A DNA stretch of 64,000 nucleotides from Anthostomella pinea (taxonomy: Eukaryota > Ascomycota > Sordariomycetes > Xylariales > Xylariaceae). Shown one piece after another: positions 23,275-34,781 of this stretch; the stretch's first letter is position 1; each line of letters starts with the position of its first letter. A model generated the notes under the pieces. The model had not been told where the DNA came from, did no database searches, and was given only the letters and a program-made list of their open reading frames with translations. A program made the translations under genes and the position numbers. Location: NCBI GenBank assembly GCA_963556695.1, contig CAUWAG010000019.1, positions 1,302,001-1,366,000 of the forward strand, given 5' to 3'.

Positions 23275-23614
23275 TGTGATGGAAACCGTTGGAATTGAGT
23301 GCTTTATCGTTCGTTGGTTTCTTGTGTTTGTTAAATTGCATAGCATGCATGGCGTTTCGGCAAGGTTCGGGTTTGTGCATTCAGGGTAGAGGTTTCATGA
23401 CTTGCAGCAAGTTTTAGCAAGTTTTAATTCAATAACTGTTTACGTTTCCGTTCATACACTCGTTCTTCAAGACTGCAGAAATGCTAAGGTATTGTTGTGA
23501 TATATCAACGGAGCAGAGCGACTATTTGCGCTCGTCCGTAAATATTCGTATCCCTTGCGCCTTCACGACTCCTCAATGATTCATTCATATGCGTAAAAGC
23601 ACGCAACGACCTCG
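23275..23614. other. Short convergent intergenic region
   Basis: 340 bp between 3' ends of two convergent genes; AT-richer than its surroundings, consistent with 3' UTRs. No further feature. Confidence 0.5.
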
Positions 23615-24736
23615 CTACTTATCCTTCTCCTTCTCAAATTGGATGCCCAGCCCCTGAGCCTGTCTAAAAATCCAGTCCCGCGCCGTGATCGCCTCCTCCT
23701 CAGGCCCGTCCGGAATGCCGCCGCCCCGCAGCTGCCTCATGACGCACTGGTCTTCGGGCCGGACAAAGTACACGATGCTGTAGCGCGGCCACCTCCCCTG
23801 GGCGCCGGGCGACGGGATCACGCGGTGCCGCCCCGAGCACAGGACGCCGTTGGTGAACTTGACGGCCGCGTCGCCGAGGTTGATGATGGCGCAGCCCTTC
23901 TGCGGCTTCACCCAGAGCCACTCGCCCGCGACGTCCGGTTGGCCGTCGGAGAGCTGGGCTGTGCGCGCGGATACGGAGTATACTTGCAGGCCGCCGAGCC
24001 AGTTCATGAGAATCGTGATGCTGCAGGGAGGTCAGTCGGGCGGTGTATATTAGTGGTGATGTATGACTTACGTGCCAAAGTCGGTGTGCGACGGCGTCTG
24101 GATCTCGGGCATCTCTTCCGTCGCTCGCGGAGGTCCCCTCGTGATGCGGACATGATCGCCCGACATCTCCTCGATCCGGTGCCGACTGGCGAACTCGGAC
24201 GGATCGACGCCCATCTTGCTCGCAATGACACTCAGAATGTGCATGCCGATGCCGTGGGCCGTCTTGACATACGTGCTGAACAGGGGCTTCGCGGCCTTGA
24301 TCGGCGCCGGCCAGGGCTTCTTCATCTGGTCGTCAGGCACGATCATATCGTTCTTGCCGACATTGAAGAACTCGGCCGTGTCCCTGGTGCCCTTTTTGTC
24401 GGCCGCCGACGCGCCCGCGAGCTTGTACCCGTCCAGCGACCGACCTTGCAATTGGTACTGGAGCTTCTCGGCCATCGGTAGCTTGAGCGTGTCCTCGCCG
24501 ACGGCGGCGATGTCGTCGGCCAGCTTGAGGATCATCTCACCTGCTTCGCATCCGCCTAGCTCCAGGTAGAAGAACCCGCGGCCTTTGCATTGCTCGAAGA
24601 CGCGGTCCTGCTCGGTGGCGTCGTTTTGGAGGAGCTTGGACAGGGAGACGGTTTGCAGCTGGAGTGTGGGAAATCCATCCGGAAACTCCGGGTAGAGGGC
24701 CGGCGTGAACTCGCGATGTTCTTCTTTGTGAGGCAT
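23615..24736 (-). CDS. 2-oxoglutarate/Fe(II)-dependent dioxygenase, isopenicillin-N-synthase-like
   Basis: Exons 24736-24072 and 24020-23615 give 356 aa; the 51 bp intron (donor GTAAGT, branch CTGAC, acceptor GCAG) lies right after the metal-binding motif. The N-terminal DIOX_N-like half contains LQTVSLSKLL and KGRGFFYLELGG; the C-terminal jelly-roll domain has iron ligands His217 and Asp219 (SHTDFG), the distal His in SGRHRVIPSPG and the 2-oxoglutarate Arg in PRYSIVYF. Length and motif order fit plant/fungal small-molecule oxidases (GA20-oxidase, ACC-oxidase, IPNS types); the substrate is unknown. The frame is open upstream to an ATG at 24940, adding 68 residues rich in Arg, Ser and Thr and almost free of acids, resembling a mitochondrial presequence; the shorter start is chosen because homologs start near MPHK. 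Next gene upstream is a Zn2Cys6 regulator on the same strand. Confidence 0.9.
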
Positions 24737-25660
24737 TGTCGATATAGTTGCTGCTATCGAACCTAAGTACCGAAAAGCTGCGAGTGGTGGCACTGAGGCG
24801 CGGAGTCTACAGGAATAGGGGTGCGAGGTTGTATGGTGGGCTTTAGTTGACGTGATGCGGAGAGATGATCGCCAAATCGGCTTCAGGAGATGGAAAGCTA
24901 AGCGCCGATGTGCTTTCTGTATGGGTGTAGCAGCAAGCATCCTGATTCTGGGAGGGGTGCAAGTGGGAGGTGGCCCGTAACCTGCATTACTCCGATTTTA
25001 AACTTAAGGATCGTATAGGCCGATGCCAGCTGGAACAATGGTCAGGCGCACAATGGAGGGGCACTCAAGTGCTACGTGTAGAGGTGTGTCTCCTCGCATC
25101 CAACGTCACGTCGGTTCACTCAATGGCCATCCATTGCAACCCCGACCTTCCGGCTTCTCCGCGGTTGGTTGGTCAGTCGGCAACTCTTCGTCTCACATCG
25201 GCATCGACATGTAGCTAGACAATCATATTATGCGGTGGATGGCCGGATGATAGGATTGTGGAGTATCTGTACGGCTTCCAGAGCTGTGAACGGTGACTCA
25301 CAGTGGGAAGCAATGAGTTGAGTATATGTCCGAAACGGCCCCGGTCGTTTGCGAGCCCACGAGGTCGAGCATACACGCGGTAGGCGTCTTCCGTGTAAGG
25401 TGGGCTGGCATACAATTTGGATAGGGAGTGTGGCATCTACAGCCTCCTGCATCATGCAGGGCAAGATAGGGACTCGAAGGCTATTCATGTCGAAATGGCA
25501 GTCAACGGCGCGCGAATGACGAGTGAGATTCCATGGCGGGTTTCGTCATTATAAGGTCCTTCAATCATGAAGGGTGAGTGGTATCAATCTTTGGATGCAA
25601 TGTGCTACATCAGCGCCAGGACCGCAAGACACAAGAGAACACGGGTATTATTCAGCCCCT
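24737..25660. other. Intergenic stretch between dioxygenase and Zn2Cys6 regulator
   Basis: About 0.9 kb. The first ~200 bp could be coding if the longer dioxygenase start (24940) is used. Otherwise only short unrelated frames; no repeats seen. Confidence 0.45.
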
Positions 25661-28115
25661 TTACCAATGAGATGGGTCTGATGCCGTCATGAAGTTGGCT
25701 CCTATATCTGTCCCTAGCATAGCATCGATGCTGGTCAAGTCGAAGAACGGGTTCGTCATCTAGAATATCATTTAGCTGGGTATTAGGATAAGATTCGCAT
25801 TAGCACACTTACCGACATGTCGTCTGACCATGCCTCGTCCGTCGCCATCATGCCGTCCCAATCAAACTGCCCGCCGCCATCTACGTCTTCCGTCTGGTTC
25901 AACCCAGCTTGTTCACCGAGTATCTCGAAGCATTGTCGTTGTGTTTTTATCGCAGCGGCGAGGATAGGCTCTACAACAGCCTGGCCCTTCCGGCCATCCA
26001 GCAATGCATCGACATGCGTGGCTATTGCAACGTTGAACAGATATCCCTTGACGTTTGTCTCGCCGGCTTTTATCCTGGCGAGGCTGAAGGACACCGTATG
26101 CCGCAGGATGTTGAGCAGATCCGGCCGTGTGGTGGGTGGTCCAAGGCCGCTGTCTTCTTGTAGCTGGGTCTGTATCTCCAAAGCGACAAGAAATGATGCC
26201 TGGGTAAGAATGCATCGAAAGAAACCAGAGCCGCAGACTGCGAAACTTGCAAGGTCGTCGCCCTCAGTGCATATGACTTCGGTTTCCGCCGCAGTGGGAG
26301 TCAAGGGCCCAGACCCAAGGGCGCCTGTGGGGAACACGGTGCAGTAGAGCTTGACTGCCGAGTCAACCACTTCTTTGCGAGAGAAAGCAAACGCCGGTTC
26401 TCTCACGGAAGGGTTACAAAAAGGGATGTGTAGGGCCATAAAATAGCGACGGACGATGTAGTCGACGAATCGGCATTGGAAACTTGTCGGCTGTCTTCCG
26501 GTGGCCACAAAGCCCCTGAAGGTTTGTGCGAGTGACTTGTATGATGTGCTGAGTTGGCGATGCAGCCGAATGGTGTCTTCGTATGTACCCTTGGATACAA
26601 TGTCATTGAGAAGCTGTGCTATCGCTAGCCTTTCGCGGAAGCTCTTGCGCAGGGCCAATGCGACGGTCATATCGGTGAACTTGTCGGACGTCTTGAGTAT
26701 CGCCTGAACGTCACCATCATTTGCCAGATCGGCATCGTCGAGGTTAGCCGGCGCATTAGTATCCGAATTCTCAAGGGAAATCATCGGCGGACCACCCGAG
26801 TCCAGACTGGATTGCAGCTCCAACTCTAGTATCGTATTCCACAGCCGGCGGCGCAACTCGGAGTGAGTTCGAGTCATTCCTGGTAGTCTACTCGGATCTC
26901 TGTGGAGCCCCATATAGATGGCCGACCGCATGACTGACCCGATGGAGATCCAGACAAGGTCACTACCGACTGATGCAGCCTCCCGAGCTAGACAAAGCAG
27001 GAGCATGATCTGTAAAGCAGCTATTGTGAGCCTCGACTTGGGAACGGGTCCAAGGAACCAATATTGCGCTTCATGAATCCATTGGACAGCCGACTTGCGC
27101 ATTGAGAAGTGCTCGTCGTAAATGGTACTGCCGATAGCCATGACAAGTTGGAGCTGGAGGACGAAGGCAGGATCGGCGGACGTAGGGGACGCCCAGAACA
27201 GGTCATAATCCCTTCTGAACGCTGGAACGTGTAGTATTCGAAATACGGTCTCCGTGGTGCGTAAGTATCCATCAACGAGCTTGTCTGCGACCTCCCGCGT
27301 AGGCATGTTAGTCCCGACTTTCGAAATCAGCTCCGGCACGCGCTGAGCCTTGACGGTGCGGGCCAAGGCCTTGCATTTAGCTAAAATCCCCCGGGTTTCT
27401 GACTTGGTGTCTCGGGATTGCCGCTCGAACAGCTCCAGGACCGGCTTGAACTATAGGCGGGTCAGCGGCCTGCTTCGGACCCGAGGAGATGGGCGGAAGA
27501 AAGGCGAGAGCATACATGCATGACACCGTTCATCCAGTGACTTTGGCCGAAATATCTCGTCTTGGACATGACACTCTTGCTCATGGAGTGGAAGTCTGGG
27601 GCAAGATAGCTCAAGATGGGCTCAGAGGGATTGGTGGCGCTCGGCCGGGCTGGCTTCGCAGGCGACTGGTGTGCCGTGGTTTCATCCAGGCGACGCTCAA
27701 GTTCCCATATGCGCTGCAACAGTGAGTTGACATCAGGCACGGTCGTAATCGAACCGACCGAGGTCGTGCCGCCCAGTGAAGCGAGGGTGGGCTCGTCGTC
27801 GACTGTGTCCTCATGATGCGTCGCCGAGGGGCTGGCCGCGGGCGAAAGCTGGGCCTCGTCGGGACCGGCTGAAGCACCGGCGGCCTTGGGTTGACCGACT
27901 TGGGCTGACCCGATCTCCGAACTCTGCACCGCTGATGGATCTGATGGATCTGATGGATCTAGGGACTCGAAGGTGCAGGTCTTATGCCGAGACCGAACGC
28001 AGGCACCGCATGGCTGTCTCAGATCACAGCGGATCTTGGACCGCCTGCAACTGACACATGCCAGTGCCGGCCTGCGGCGGCGTCGGTCGGTTTTTGTCTT
28101 GGGCCTTTCGCTCAT
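25661..28115 (-). CDS. Zn2Cys6 fungal transcription factor
   Basis: Three exons, 28115-27516, 27450-25813 and 25759-25661, give 778 aa. Introns of 65 bp (donor GTATGC, branch CTGAC, acceptor ATAG) and 53 bp (donor GTAAGT, acceptor CTAG) are both phase 0. The binuclear cluster has Cys20, 23, 30, 36, 39 and 47, preceded by a basic run RRRRRP. A linker with a DPS repeat (from a GATGGATCT microsatellite near 27944-27961) leads to a short coiled coil (SLLQRIWELERRLDET) and the fungal-specific regulatory domain, recognisable from YLRTTETVFRILHVPAFRRDY and VMRSAIYMGLHRDPS. The tiny last exon supplies the C-terminal NPFFDLTSIDAMLG element typical of these proteins. It may regulate the adjacent dioxygenase; that is inference from position. 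Confidence 0.9.
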
Positions 28116-29199
28116 TGTTCTGGAAGATGTGACCTCTTTGTTGCCGCGGACATGCTTCTTTCGCTCGTGAATGAATGGGAGCCCATCCTGAGACGCGTCC
28201 GTCTGGTGGTTGAGGCATGCAGGCCGCAGCACTGGGTCGGAGAAGTCTCCAAGTTCGGCCGAACTTGCTAATCTCCGACTCGGCCGATTCTTCATGCTGG
28301 CAGTTGAATAGGCCGAGTTTCAGTCGGCCTCGGGCCAAGTCTAGAAGAGGTAGGTCGCGGTTCCAAACTTCAACCGAATCAACTCTCGACATCCAGCTCG
28401 ACCACTGAACAATTTCGCCTCACATCACCCCTTGGTATCGCGGTGTTCCCCGCGACCTGGGGTACTCCAATGCTCTTTCTGCAGATGGCGTTTCGCGCAG
28501 CGTTGCCATCCTGCACCAGACTGACCCAGGCTGCCATGTCTTTCAATGTCATTCAATACCAAGGACTATGGCCGCCGTCTCATCAATTCTGCCGCCCGGT
28601 CGATCGTTCTTTCCCACGCGGTAGTTTTTCCAAGTGTTCGAGGAAGGAAAGCTGACAATGGATAACGCCTAAGTGAGTGTATACAGTCTTTAGCGATGGT
28701 GGTCATGTGGTGAATGTTCTTCACTGCCCACCATCCAACGACACGACGTCGCCAAGAAAGGGGCCGAACGCAACAGGCCGGGAACCCGGGATACAGGAGT
28801 ACTGTAGGTGGGCCACCCGGGATGTGGGAGGACCCCGGAGGACACCGGAGGAGGCAGACGGCAGATCGCCGTGCTTTGTCTTCCCCTGGTGATGATCACT
28901 GACCCACAGCGGCAATTCCTGCCTGTACATGCAGAGACAGGCATGACAGGATCGTGGACGCGCGTTTTGCATAGCCTCTCCATGTCAAGTCGGCTTGACG
29001 CGTGGGTGCCAGTTTCTCCCGTTAACGATCCGAAGGGGATTGGTTAATGGTGGGTCGATGGATGCCACCTAATCTCGATTAACTGAGGATCCCATCATGC
29101 CGTTGGAGGTCATGGCTTTCGAGCTGCGAGTACAAGAACAAGCCGCGGCCAAGCGCTACCCTCTCTCGTGCCTCTATTGTGTTGCATGACTACGTCAAG
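28116..29199. other. Intergenic stretch, divergent promoters
   Basis: 1.1 kb between the regulator and the muconate-cyclase-like pseudogene, which run divergently. The regulator's frame is open upstream to 28295 without an obvious domain. No other gene supported. Confidence 0.5.
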
Positions 29200-30371
29200 A
29201 TGAGGTTCTCAGCATCTTTACTGGCCCTCGCCAGCCTCGCCCCTCTCGCCCACGCCGCTACGCACGATCTGATTGTGGGGACATTTGGAACCAAGGCTCT
29301 CTACACGCTCGAGTTCGATGACGAGGCGTTGACTTTGGACCTAGTGGCCAATACGAGCACAACTATATCCAGCTCTTGGATTGCTCTCAGCGTAGGTGCA
29401 CCGGTTCTTTATATGGCCGGAATCAGGGCTGATGTATTTCTAGCATGACAAGAAGAATCTCTATGGCAATGGCTACCAAGCCGAGACGCCTCAATTCGTT
29501 GGCTTACTCTCTAGAGAACGCCACCAGCATCGGGCTCGACAAGGCTGTCGTGGCAGGAGGCAACTGCACCTCCACCAGTATTTACGTGGTTGCCGATCCA
29601 CACCCACCCTACGCGGTATATGGCTCCTTCTTTGGCGGCGATGCGGGATGCGGCGCCGTGATGTCGGTCGATGACGGCGTTCTGGATGCCTCGATTCTGA
29701 ACTACACCTACTTCACGTCTTCGGGAGTTCATGGGACGGCATTTGGCCCCGATTCCAAGTTCATCTACTCGGCCGACGACACTGGCAACACTCTATGGAC
29801 TCATAGTGTAGATTCAAGCACCGTATGCTCACGTACGTCGCGAACCTGACGGCCCCCTCGACCGGTGCCGATCCCCGCCATGTGGCTGTCCACCCGAACG
29901 GCGAATATCTCTACCTTATCCTCGAAGGGTCTAGCCAACTTGCGCAATACACCATTGATAGTGCCACTGGGGATTCCTTCTTACACAGATGTCGTCTACC
30001 CGCTCAAGCAGTCCAACGACAGCGCTTCCGATTTCTGGGCCGACGAGGTAGCACTGTCGGCCAGCGGATCGTACGTTTGGGCGACGAACCGAGCTCGGAG
30101 CAGTACTGCGGGATACATTTCGGCCTTTACACTCGACGAGTCTGGGGCCATCCTACAGCAGAACTTCCTGCTGCCAACGACCTCGACCGGCGGAGCGGCA
30201 AACAGCGTGGCGCCAAGCCCCTTCAGCGACCGATTCGTTGCTCTAACGGATTCCAGTGTAGGCTTTGTTGAAATATGGGAGTTGGCTGAGGACGGACAGG
30301 CGGCAAGCGTTGTCGCCCATATTGACCTGGTTGACGGAGGCTGCTGTGCCAATGCTGTTTGGTACTCCTAG
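29200..30371 (+). pseudogene. Secreted muconate-cycloisomerase-like (lactonase/beta-propeller) pseudogene
   Basis: Resembles fungal 3-carboxy-cis,cis-muconate cyclase/6-phosphogluconolactonase-type seven-bladed propellers. A signal peptide (MRFSASLLALASLAPLAHA) opens exon 1; a 52 bp intron at 29392-29443 joins SWIALS to HDKKNLYG. Family blocks follow: AVVAGGNCTSTSIYVVADPHP, YSADDTGNTLWTHSVD, GADPRHVAVHPNGEYLYL, and SASDFWADEVALSASGSYVWATNR with the C-terminal CCANAVWYS. They lie in different frames: shifts are needed near 29500, near 29822 and in the GGGG run near 29970. No intron can explain them. Three shifts in 0.9 kb point to an inactive gene; sequencing error is the alternative. N-glycosylation sites and the signal peptide suggest the ancestor was secreted. 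Confidence 0.8.
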
Positions 30372-32988
30372 GTTTCCGTCCTTTGTACAGGCTCGAACGT
30401 ACTGTATACGATGATTTGCCGGCTGTCCCTGGTGACGGGGACTATGCCTAAGCGCGTACATAGGACAAAAATAGCATTAGGTATGCATTTTTGCAGACAA
30501 GAGTTTTGAAGAGCTACAGTCTGTATCGCACTGACTATACGGTTGTGATCCTGCCTCTCACTTGGCAATCTAATGGGCATGACTAACGGTTCGCGACGGT
30601 GTAGTCAGCAAGCTCAACCTCGTCTTATGCATACACTACATCGGCCCACTGAGACTCTCAGCCTATTCAATGCGAGAGGCCCTGGACTCTTCATTATGCG
30701 ACCGGATTATATGCCTGGCTACCACTGTCCCATCTAATAGATTTCGGCTGAGCGCAGGGCCAGCGATGCCCCGAATTGGCGTGACCACCTCGGGCACCGG
30801 AGATAAGGACAAGGTGGAATGAGCCAAATCATGGCCATTGAGTCATGTGTATTGCTATCTGATTGCTACCTCTAACTGAAGACCGAAGAAAAGAAGAGTA
30901 ATAAGCGGCAGGAGTAGATGGTAGCACGTCTCTAGGTTGGCCGCATTGAATGCGTTTTGCCGGACAACACCACGAGGAGGTCCCAGAGTCCGATTTCGTT
31001 GTCCGTTAGATGGTCATGTCATATGGCTTTTGCAAACCCCGCCCAATCGCGCGTAGGCAAAGGGCGGGGCGGCAGTTTAAATGGCAGTAGTAAATGGCAG
31101 CAGGTGTCAGGAGATGGGGGAGATGGGGATATGTAGCAGAGATGGGGGAGAGTGGTGAGCACCTCAGTTTAGCGTCGTTGCTCAGGACGTGCTGCAGTTT
31201 ACCGTCATGCCCAGGACAGCCTCATCCTTGGGTTGTAGCCCAAGGGAATGGTGAAGGGAGGGGGATGGGAAGGGGGATGGAGGTGATGGGGGGATGGTTG
31301 GTGAGCACCTCAGTTTAACGTCGCTGCTCAGGACGACGGGGGACAGGCGAGAATGTGGTGATAGTGACGAAGATGAAGAAGGATGATGGGTAGATGATGA
31401 TGGCGTAGATGATGATGGTGTAGATGATGCTGTGGGATGGTGTTGTGGGATGGTGGTGTGGGATGATGGTGTGCATGAGGATGGGAAAGTGACTGGAAGA
31501 AGGGAAGAATGGATTGGGAGGACGGAGGGCTGGCTTCCTTTAAATATGTTTCCTGGGAGGACTCCACTTACTGATTGTGCTTGAGGCAGAGCAAACCTAA
31601 TATACTGTGATCTGGCCGATTCGAGTCATCGCAGGTTCGTCGACGAAAAGGGCTTGCCGCTCTGCGTGATTGTGCTGATCCAGCGTTGTGGTTGGCTGGA
31701 ATGATGCGCCATCAGGTTCGGTGAAGGTTTTGATCGCGATTAAGTTCGGTGTGCAGAAATTTTGATTGGCTGCGCTGCGGACAGGAACGCCTTCGATCTG
31801 GTACGAATTTTACTATTGGTCTGATCTGTGTCGAAAAGGGGGGTAAGGTTTCCAAGATCAGCTTTGAGATCAGAGATCAGATCAGCACTGACGGTGTTCG
31901 GGGTTAAGGGAGGCCCAAGGCCATTGCTAAGGACAGATTGCTTTTTAGATGGAATAAGCTTTTTGACGGAGCGATTGCCGGTCCAGTGGAATGTCAAGGG
32001 CCGTTAGATGAGGTTGCGCAGTCGAAGAAGGTGGTGAAGAGGCGACGATGAGGACTGGAGTAATCGAGGTGTGGGGAGAATAAGACAGGTTGGTGGCAGC
32101 GGTCGGGGGCTGCTTGGTAATGGATGACGGCCAGCTTGAATGAAGAATAGGTATGTACGACACGAGAATAAGCGGAATGGGTAGATGGAATGAATCGACA
32201 TTCGCTCCTGTCAAGAGAGATCGTGCGTTGAGCTGGCTGTCGATGGCGAGTACCTTCAAATGAAAACCGCCAACGATTCCTCCCGGCAACCCGTCTGTCG
32301 ATGTGTTTAGAGAAGCCCAAATCAACCTGCTGAGATCATGCTGTGAGTCGTAATTGTAGCATGTGTGTTGATAGATCTCATTAGCAAAACATGGCGCGAT
32401 GACTCATTGAGCTTTGGAAGACGGATACAGAACAGCATGGGTTGGATTTGTTGCTGGTTGACACGCCCCAGCTGGGCATAAATAACCCTACCGTGATAAG
32501 TCTTGTCAGAATCCGCTGTTCTCGCGTTATAGGTAGTGTCTGGTTACCTTCATACTGCTAGATCCGAGCAACTAGGTACGTATATAACCGTTAAGACACT
32601 GCCGAAGAACATGACAATGTGCCATACTCCAGATACACTAGCATATTGCAGACGAATGAGCGAAAAGAAAGTCTTGGTGGCAGCCAGCAGCGAAGGCAGC
32701 ATCGTGAAGGGAGAATTCGTCTACCCATCCGACAAGAATGACTCGGGAAAGAGCCGAGACTATGACCGCCTCGGAGAAGAGTCTTGCACGACTCTGGACG
32801 GTGGTGAATAAGGAACTCGAGCGAAAAGACTCCATTTCGCTGCTGCTGCGGGCTATCCTAGCAAGGGCGAAGCCCCTGAGGACCATCTGGAAGCCGAAAG
32901 AGGCAACACCGGCCACGGCCCCGAAGTCGACTACGCTACAGTCGGTTTGAGATACTGAGAATGTAACGGCGGCCCCTTCGAATGCACC
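30372..32988. other. Long low-information stretch with short purine-rich repeats
   Basis: About 2.6 kb without a recognised gene. Holds a direct repeat of about 35 bp (31155-31190 and 31300-31336, core GTGAGCACCTCAGTTTA), a third partial copy between them, and a GATGATGG-type microsatellite at about 31370-31480. The frames at 32536-32950 (+) may be the ruined 5' part of the next gene. Confidence 0.45.
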
Positions 32989-33417
32989 ATGGCAAAACCT
33001 ACACTGAGCCGGGGCAGGTCCACAGTATTTCCCGAGGAGAAAAAGAAGACCCGCTGGTTACCTTGCACCAAAGAGGCAGCGGAACACCACGGCACGAGCG
33101 ACAACGGTGAAGAAGCAGAACAGAGAATATCTGTCGACAGAAGGGCCTACAATATCTTGCGTATACTGCTCGATTCGCCGGGGGAAACCAGATGGACTGA
33201 GTTGTTGTATACAATGACGAAGATTGGCTTCAGTGTTCAGAATCTCGGGGGTTCCATCTGGGAATTCATAGCGGTGGCAGACCTTGGTCTGGCGCGTGGC
33301 ATACATTTCCATGATCTGGACCCGGCGAACAAGGTTTCCATCCGCAAGGTTCGACGACATGGCAAACGGATGAATCGAGTCTATGGATGGACTCCGGACA
33401 GCTTTCGAGAAGTGTAA
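32989..33417 (+). CDS. C-terminal fragment of a large uncharacterised fungal protein family
   Basis: 142 aa. The last ~90 residues match a C-terminal block that I recall from long, uncharacterised proteins of many Pezizomycotina: W-x4-L-x2-M-x2-GFS near 60-70% of the length, then a GSIWEF tryptophan, an FHD motif, a basic stretch and the ending RRHGKRMNRVYGWTPDSF. The N-terminal part (KPTLSRGRSTVFPEEKKKTR) shows no domain. Normal members are several hundred residues longer, so this is likely a truncated copy or the last exon of a gene whose upstream exons are decayed; related-looking frames lie at 32670-32950. Function unknown. Confidence 0.4.
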   Translation: MAKPTLSRGRSTVFPEEKKKTRWLPCTKEAAEHHGTSDNGEEAEQRISVDRRAYNILRILLDSPGETRWTELLYTMTKIGFSVQNLGGSIWEFIAVADLGLARGIHFHDLDPANKVSIRKVRRHGKRMNRVYGWTPDSFREV

Positions 33418-34278
33418 TGCGGGGCGCGTCACTTGAGAGAGAAGCGACCAAGCACCGGCAGCGATACTTCACTCTGTACGAGGCGGATATGACGGGGACG
33501 AGGACGAGAGCGGTGACTGCACTGGTAGTCTCATTCTCTCGTTGCCCTTGAAGCCTTTCCTTCCGTCGCCATGGATGATCAGACGGAAGGAGATATTGTC
33601 GGTATACGACAGGCGGAAAGACCGACCGAGGAGAAGCTGAGCTTCCTGCAATGTAGGAGGTACCGGTAGGCGTTCCGTTACTGTGAGATTAAAGCCTCGA
33701 GCGAAGACGGCGCACCCGGTGCGATTGGTAATGATGGCAGGGGAGCTTCAGTACCGACGGGAGATGCTTGCATAAGCCGAAAAGGTGCGCCATAGAAGCT
33801 CATCGTCAGAGACTCATCGTCAGACGTATACTGTAAGAATATCAGAAATAGATTCATACATAAACCTCATATGGAATGGCATCAGACTTGTAGGCCGGCC
33901 AGGCCGGGTAGATTATTCGTGACAGAATTGTGCCCTGTAACGAATTTGTACCAACGAGCGAAGCCGCGACTAAGGCCCCTCAACAAGAGGTGGTCGATCA
34001 AGGGGCTGAACTTGGGTGCTTTCTTTCTCCCAAGGCAGTCGCAGCTTGCGGCAATCCAAGTGCAGCCAGCAATAGGCATCTCAACACCACCCCGTCGACC
34101 TTGTCTTAAGTGAAGCATGCTTGACTTGTCGACACCAATCAACCTCGATGCCATGCCCAAGACGCATGCATATATAGGCTTTGAGTCCAGTACGCAACTC
34201 GAGACGGATCGGACTACAGCACCAACCTCATCACCACCCCTCTCACACATCCAAGCACATATAAGGTATGCACACAAC
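33418..34278. other. Intergenic stretch, no gene recognised
   Basis: 0.86 kb before the LINE fragment. Only short frames on both strands. Confidence 0.45.
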
Positions 34279-34292
34279 CCACACGTGTAACA
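34279..34292. repeat. Target-site duplication, left copy (LINE fragment)
   Basis: CCACACGTGTAACA, identical to 34572-34585. Confidence 0.9.
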
Positions 34293-34571
34293 ACTTAGGG
34301 GAGAGGAGCACAGAATGGGCAAAATTCGTGGAGAAGAGCAAATTCTTTTCATCAATCTGTCCTCGATAGATAGCTGTTCTTGAAGGACCAGATGGATGAC
34401 CCCAAGGTCATACCGCCGCAACAACGGGGATGGGCCCGTGAGCGGGACTGACTGTACTTATTTTCTTGAGACCTCCACAACCCTGCGATGCAGAGGCTCT
34501 GGGAGGCGTGGTCTGCACTACTGAGGAGCTACCCCCCACGTTAAATACAAAACAAACAAACAAACAACAAA
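34293..34571 (+). mobile_element. 5'-truncated LINE copy (3' end only)
   Basis: 279 bp homologous to the last ~270 bp of the LINE at 41.5-44.3 kb (shared blocks GGGAGAGGAGCACAGAATGG and GGATGACCCCAAGGTCA, and the same 3' end before the tail), ending in an AAAC-type tail. It is flanked by a perfect 14-bp duplication, CCACACGTGTAACA, at 34279-34292 and 34572-34585. This is a dead-on-arrival insertion from target-primed reverse transcription. Confidence 0.9.
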
Positions 34572-34585
34572 CCACACGTGTAACA
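34572..34585. repeat. Target-site duplication, right copy (LINE fragment)
   Basis: CCACACGTGTAACA directly after the AAAC-type tail. Confidence 0.9.
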
Positions 34586-34781
34586 CCGGATCCGACTGTT
34601 GAACTTCAAGCCCGTCGCCATGTTTCAAGCGGATCGACAAGACACAGAGAAATCATCATTTCATACTCAGCTCCTATCTGTCTGCAAGCTTTCGCTCTGC
34701 TCTCATGTAGGCTGAGAAGGGGAGTCTGCTCGGAGTGCTCAAGCATTCCCGTCCATCGTGGAACACCGTTCGTTTCCTAGC

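Noticed and set aside
29200..30371. Frameshifts across the window as base-calling errors
   Set aside because: Cannot be excluded gene by gene, but about 18 kb of conserved coding sequence (Sec7, E2, PARG, MFS, Zn2Cys6, dioxygenase, A-T-R) needs no shift, while five accessory genes need one to three each.
31370..31480. CRISPR-like or regulatory array
   Set aside because: Irregular GATGATGG microsatellite without spacers; CRISPR arrays are not expected in fungi.
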